In this document: positions 10,344 through 12,171 of the stretch, piece after piece | Layout of the letters: each line of letters begins with the position of its first letter | Numbering within the stretch: the first letter of the stretch is position 1 | NCBI GenBank assembly: GCA_903921135.1 | Contig: CAIXOY010000646.1 | Coordinates: 1 to 12,171, forward strand | Length of the DNA stretch: 12,171 nt | Source of the DNA: an uncultured Gammaproteobacteria bacterium | GTDB lineage: Bacteria > Pseudomonadota > Gammaproteobacteria > Pseudomonadales > UBA5518 | Direction of reading: 5' to 3' | Notes under the pieces: generated by a model | Seen by the model: the letters and a program-made list of their open reading frames with translations, nothing else | Told to the model about the DNA's origin: nothing | Database searches by the model: none | Made by a program: the position numbers and the translations under genes

Positions 10344-11069
10344 TCATGGGACTGCAAGGTCGAGTCCATCTAGCACTATGTTACTCGCCAACTGAACTGG
10401 AAAGAGCAGGTGGGGAGCCACTACCTCAGCGTCTCCTCCGGCCAGCACAGCGATAGTTGCCCCTGATAGTGCACTTAGCTTGATCCAACTTTGTTGTGCG
10501 AAACCAACGGTCGCTGCGAGCACCCCTGCTGAAACCGCTGAGCCGGTGTTGATGCCAGGGTTCATTTTGCGTGGGTGTGTCTCGGTAAATCGAACGAGGT
10601 TGGTGTTTGCTTGAAGACTTCGCTCCATCAGTCGCATACCGGGGCAGATGTACCCCCCAATATGTTGGCCCGACCCATTAACCCCGTCTGCAGTGATCGC
10701 GGTCCCTACGTCAATGACAACCACTCCTGCACGAGCCATGTTGTACGCGGCGAGAATGGCAAGCCACCTGTCAACTCCCAATCGTTCAGGTTGCTCGTAC
10801 CCGTTCCTTACACCTGCGGCAACGCGTGTGGATCTTGCGAACTCAGGGGTTACGCCACATATGCGCTCACACCATGATACGAGCTCAGCTTCTGCCTCGG
10901 GCCCGCGAACTGAGGCAACCCGAACCCGCCGAGGGCGGGTTGTCAGGTCGAGCTCCATCTCCGCGGTAACGTGGGATAGAGGCATGCTTCTGGACGTAGA
11001 TTTGCCGTATTGCGCGGTGGTTTCGCGCCATTTGATACGCGTGTTCCCCAAGTCTATGTCAAGGATCAT
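10344..11069 (-). CDS. coaX: Type III pantothenate kinase
   Basis: CoaX phosphorylates pantothenate, the first step of coenzyme A synthesis. It belongs to the acetate/sugar kinase fold and is not feedback-inhibited by CoA like the type I enzyme CoaA. The product has 241 residues, slightly short but in range. Visible motifs are the phosphate-binding DIDLGNTRIKW at 4-14, GVDRW at 98-102 and DVGTAITAD at 120-128 (catalytic aspartate region). HIGGYICPG at 136-144 and GINTGSAVSAG near 172-182 follow. Its ATG overlaps the birA stop in ATGA, so the pair is translationally coupled. The same birA-coaX pair stands before the tuf region in Pseudomonas. No SPOR-domain gene follows it here, unlike what I recall for Pseudomonas. 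Confidence 0.95.
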   Translation of the reverse strand: MILDIDLGNTRIKWRETTAQYGKSTSRSMPLSHVTAEMELDLTTRPRRVRVASVRGPEAEAELVSWCERICGVTPEFARSTRVAAGVRNGYEQPERLGVDRWLAILAAYNMARAGVVVIDVGTAITADGVNGSGQHIGGYICPGMRLMERSLQANTNLVRFTETHPRKMNPGINTGSAVSAGVLAATVGFAQQSWIKLSALSGATIAVLAGGDAEVVAPHLLFPVQLASNIVLDGLDLAVP

Positions 11070-12061
11070 GCTCTCACCCTTAGGGATACCTCACCCGATG
11101 AGATAGTGTGCAGCACACCATCAACATCGAGCACTAGAGCACCATTTTCGTCTACGCCTCGATTCAAACCTGTATGGCTGTGTTCGTGGGAAGTAATTTG
11201 AACCGGCATTCCGGCGTAGGCATCAAGAGCAATCCAACGTTGCCGAAAGGCCCGAAATCCGAGGCGCTCGAATTCGTGAAGAGCAAGCAGCAAGCCAGAC
11301 ATCACGTTCAACGCTACGTCGGTTCGCGAAGCATTTCGTTCGGACTGAGCTCGCACACTTGTCCAGTTGTGACCGTTTGGCTCGGTGGTCTCGTGTTCTG
11401 TCGTGACGTTCAAGCCCAGACCAACAACGACCCGAAGCGGCCCTTCTAGAGCACCGTCAACCTCCACCAGGATCCCGGCGATTTTTTTGTTTTTCACAAG
11501 TACATCGTTCGGCCATTTGAGTTGGGCGTTGATGCCGAAGACTTCGGACAACATCGTGGCTATCACCACACCTAGGGCAAGGCTGAGTCCATTGAGCTTG
11601 TTAAGGCTCAGTTGAGTCTGCCAGAGGATCGAGAGGTAGACGTTTTCACCCAGTGGGCTGTGCCAAGTCTTTCCTCGACGCCCCCTACCGCTGGTCTGCT
11701 GCTCCGCAAGCAAACAGGTTACCGCCGATTCCTCTGTTGACCTTTCCCGACGGAGCAGAGCTAGATTCGTTGAGTCGACCTGTTTAACGACTTCAACGGA
11801 CACTGCCCTGCCGGGTATTACGGTTGATAGATTTTTCTGCAGTAGAGCTACATCTAAAAATTCGATTGGCTTCGGTAGCTTGTAACCAAGCGAGCGCACT
11901 TTCACTACGTCTACGCCCAGACCAGCGAGTTTTCCGATGCGCTTCCACACAGCCGCCCGTGAAACGCCTAGCGCGACGGCCAACTCGCGACCGGAGTGGA
12001 TTTTTCCGTCTGCAAGCATTGAGATCAGTTCGAAAGACGCTTCGAAATCGTTATCACGCAC
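11066..12061 (-). CDS. birA: Bifunctional biotin-[acetyl-CoA-carboxylase] ligase / biotin operon repressor
   Basis: BirA activates biotin to biotinyl-5'-AMP and attaches it to the biotin carrier protein of acetyl-CoA carboxylase. This version has 331 residues and an N-terminal DNA-binding domain, so it is the group II type that also represses biotin synthesis genes. The winged helix spans about 10-63 (SGRELAVALGVSRAAVWKRI, then SLGYKLP). The ligase domain has GRGRRGKTWHSPLGENVYLS from 125 (biotin and nucleotide loop), KWPNDV at 182-187, KIAGILVEV at 193-201 and GLGLNV at 214-219. A small C-terminal domain follows. The start is GTG (12059-12061) with AGAGG six bases upstream. It lies only about 30 bases after the rrn terminator, and its target operon is not in the window. 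Confidence 0.97.
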   Translation of the reverse strand: MRDNDFEASFELISMLADGKIHSGRELAVALGVSRAAVWKRIGKLAGLGVDVVKVRSLGYKLPKPIEFLDVALLQKNLSTVIPGRAVSVEVVKQVDSTNLALLRRERSTEESAVTCLLAEQQTSGRGRRGKTWHSPLGENVYLSILWQTQLSLNKLNGLSLALGVVIATMLSEVFGINAQLKWPNDVLVKNKKIAGILVEVDGALEGPLRVVVGLGLNVTTEHETTEPNGHNWTSVRAQSERNASRTDVALNVMSGLLLALHEFERLGFRAFRQRWIALDAYAGMPVQITSHEHSHTGLNRGVDENGALVLDVDGVLHTISSGEVSLRVRA

Positions 12062-12093
12062 CGTAGGCCTCTGTTCCTCGAGATCTTGAGGAT

Positions 12094-12123
12094 AAAAAAA
12101 AGCCCGCTCTGCGAGCGGGCTTT
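12094..12123 (-). terminator. Intrinsic terminator of the rRNA operon
   Basis: On the transcribed strand a stem AGCCCGCTC/GAGCGGGCT (12101-12109 with 12113-12121, closed by a three-base loop and extended by two A-T pairs) is followed by eight T residues (12094-12101, partly inside the stem). It comes a few bases after the 5S 3' end and before birA. It is the strongest terminator in the window. Confidence 0.95.
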
Positions 12124-12130
12124 GGATTGT

Positions 12131-12171
12131 GTGCCTGGCGATGTCCTACTCTCACATGGGGAGACCCCACA
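12131..12171 (-). rRNA. rrf: 5S ribosomal RNA (3' end; gene continues beyond the right edge)
   Basis: The transcribed strand reads GTGGGGTCTCCCCATGTGAG, then AGAGTAGG and GCCAGGCAC. This is the conserved 3' part of proteobacterial 5S rRNA, including the GGGGTCTCCCC helix and the terminal strand that pairs with the 5' end. The exact 3' end is about 12131. The rest of an rrn operon presumably lies to the right. Confidence 0.95.

Noticed and set aside
9873..10456. Plus-strand frames with ERVAGIEPAPSAWKAEVLPL and RRESNPQPADYKSAALPIEL
   Set aside because: These are well-known spurious antisense translations of tRNA-Gly and tRNA-Thr genes. The frame at 8296-8643 with RRESNPQPAVLETAALPIEL is the same artefact from tRNA-Trp.

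Overview
This window is a housekeeping chromosomal segment. All recognisable genes are on the minus strand, so transcription runs from the right edge to the left. The order in the direction of transcription is: 3' end of a 5S rRNA and its terminator, birA, coaX, tRNA-Thr(UGU), tRNA-Tyr(GUA), tRNA-Gly(UCC), tRNA-Thr(GGU), tuf, tRNA-Trp(CCA), secE, nusG, rplK, rplA, rplJ, rplL, rpoB, and the start of rpoC, which runs off the left edge. The layout points to a gammaproteobacterium. The four-tRNA-tuf cluster has the order of E. coli thrU-tyrU-glyT-thrT-tufB. The birA-coaX-tRNA-tuf-Trp-secE order, the roughly 1358-residue RpoB and the three-helix SecE resemble Pseudomonas and relatives. The genus cannot be fixed by eye, and a betaproteobacterium is a less likely alternative.

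Right part (about 10340-12171): an rrn operon ends with 5S and a strong intrinsic terminator. About 30 bases later begins birA (biotin-protein ligase and repressor), whose stop overlaps the start of coaX (type III pantothenate kinase) in an ATGA. Middle part (8300-10320): a plausible sigma70 promoter with a GC-rich discriminator drives four tRNAs and EF-Tu, then tRNA-Trp. A second promoter-like TTGACA element lies just before tRNA-Tyr. Left part (1-8270): protein-export and elongation-factor genes (secE, nusG), four 50S stalk and L1 proteins, and the two large RNA polymerase subunits.

The genes form one growth-rate-linked block for translation and transcription: charged tRNAs are delivered by EF-Tu, L11/L10/L7-L12 form the factor-binding stalk, and NusG works with the polymerase made from rpoB and rpoC. 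Most of the information outside genes is RNA structure. There is a recognisable L10-type autoregulatory leader before rplJ, a folded leader before rplK that could be the L1 target, three stacked hairpins between rplL and rpoB, and a hairpin between tuf and tRNA-Trp. Reading by family resemblance and ribosome-binding sites, I moved four starts: rpoB, rplJ and secE start inside their longest open frames, and rpoC starts at TTG.

I found no mobile element, CRISPR array, phage gene, toxin-antitoxin pair or other accessory system. I do not think an undescribed system is present. The points worth checking are regulatory.
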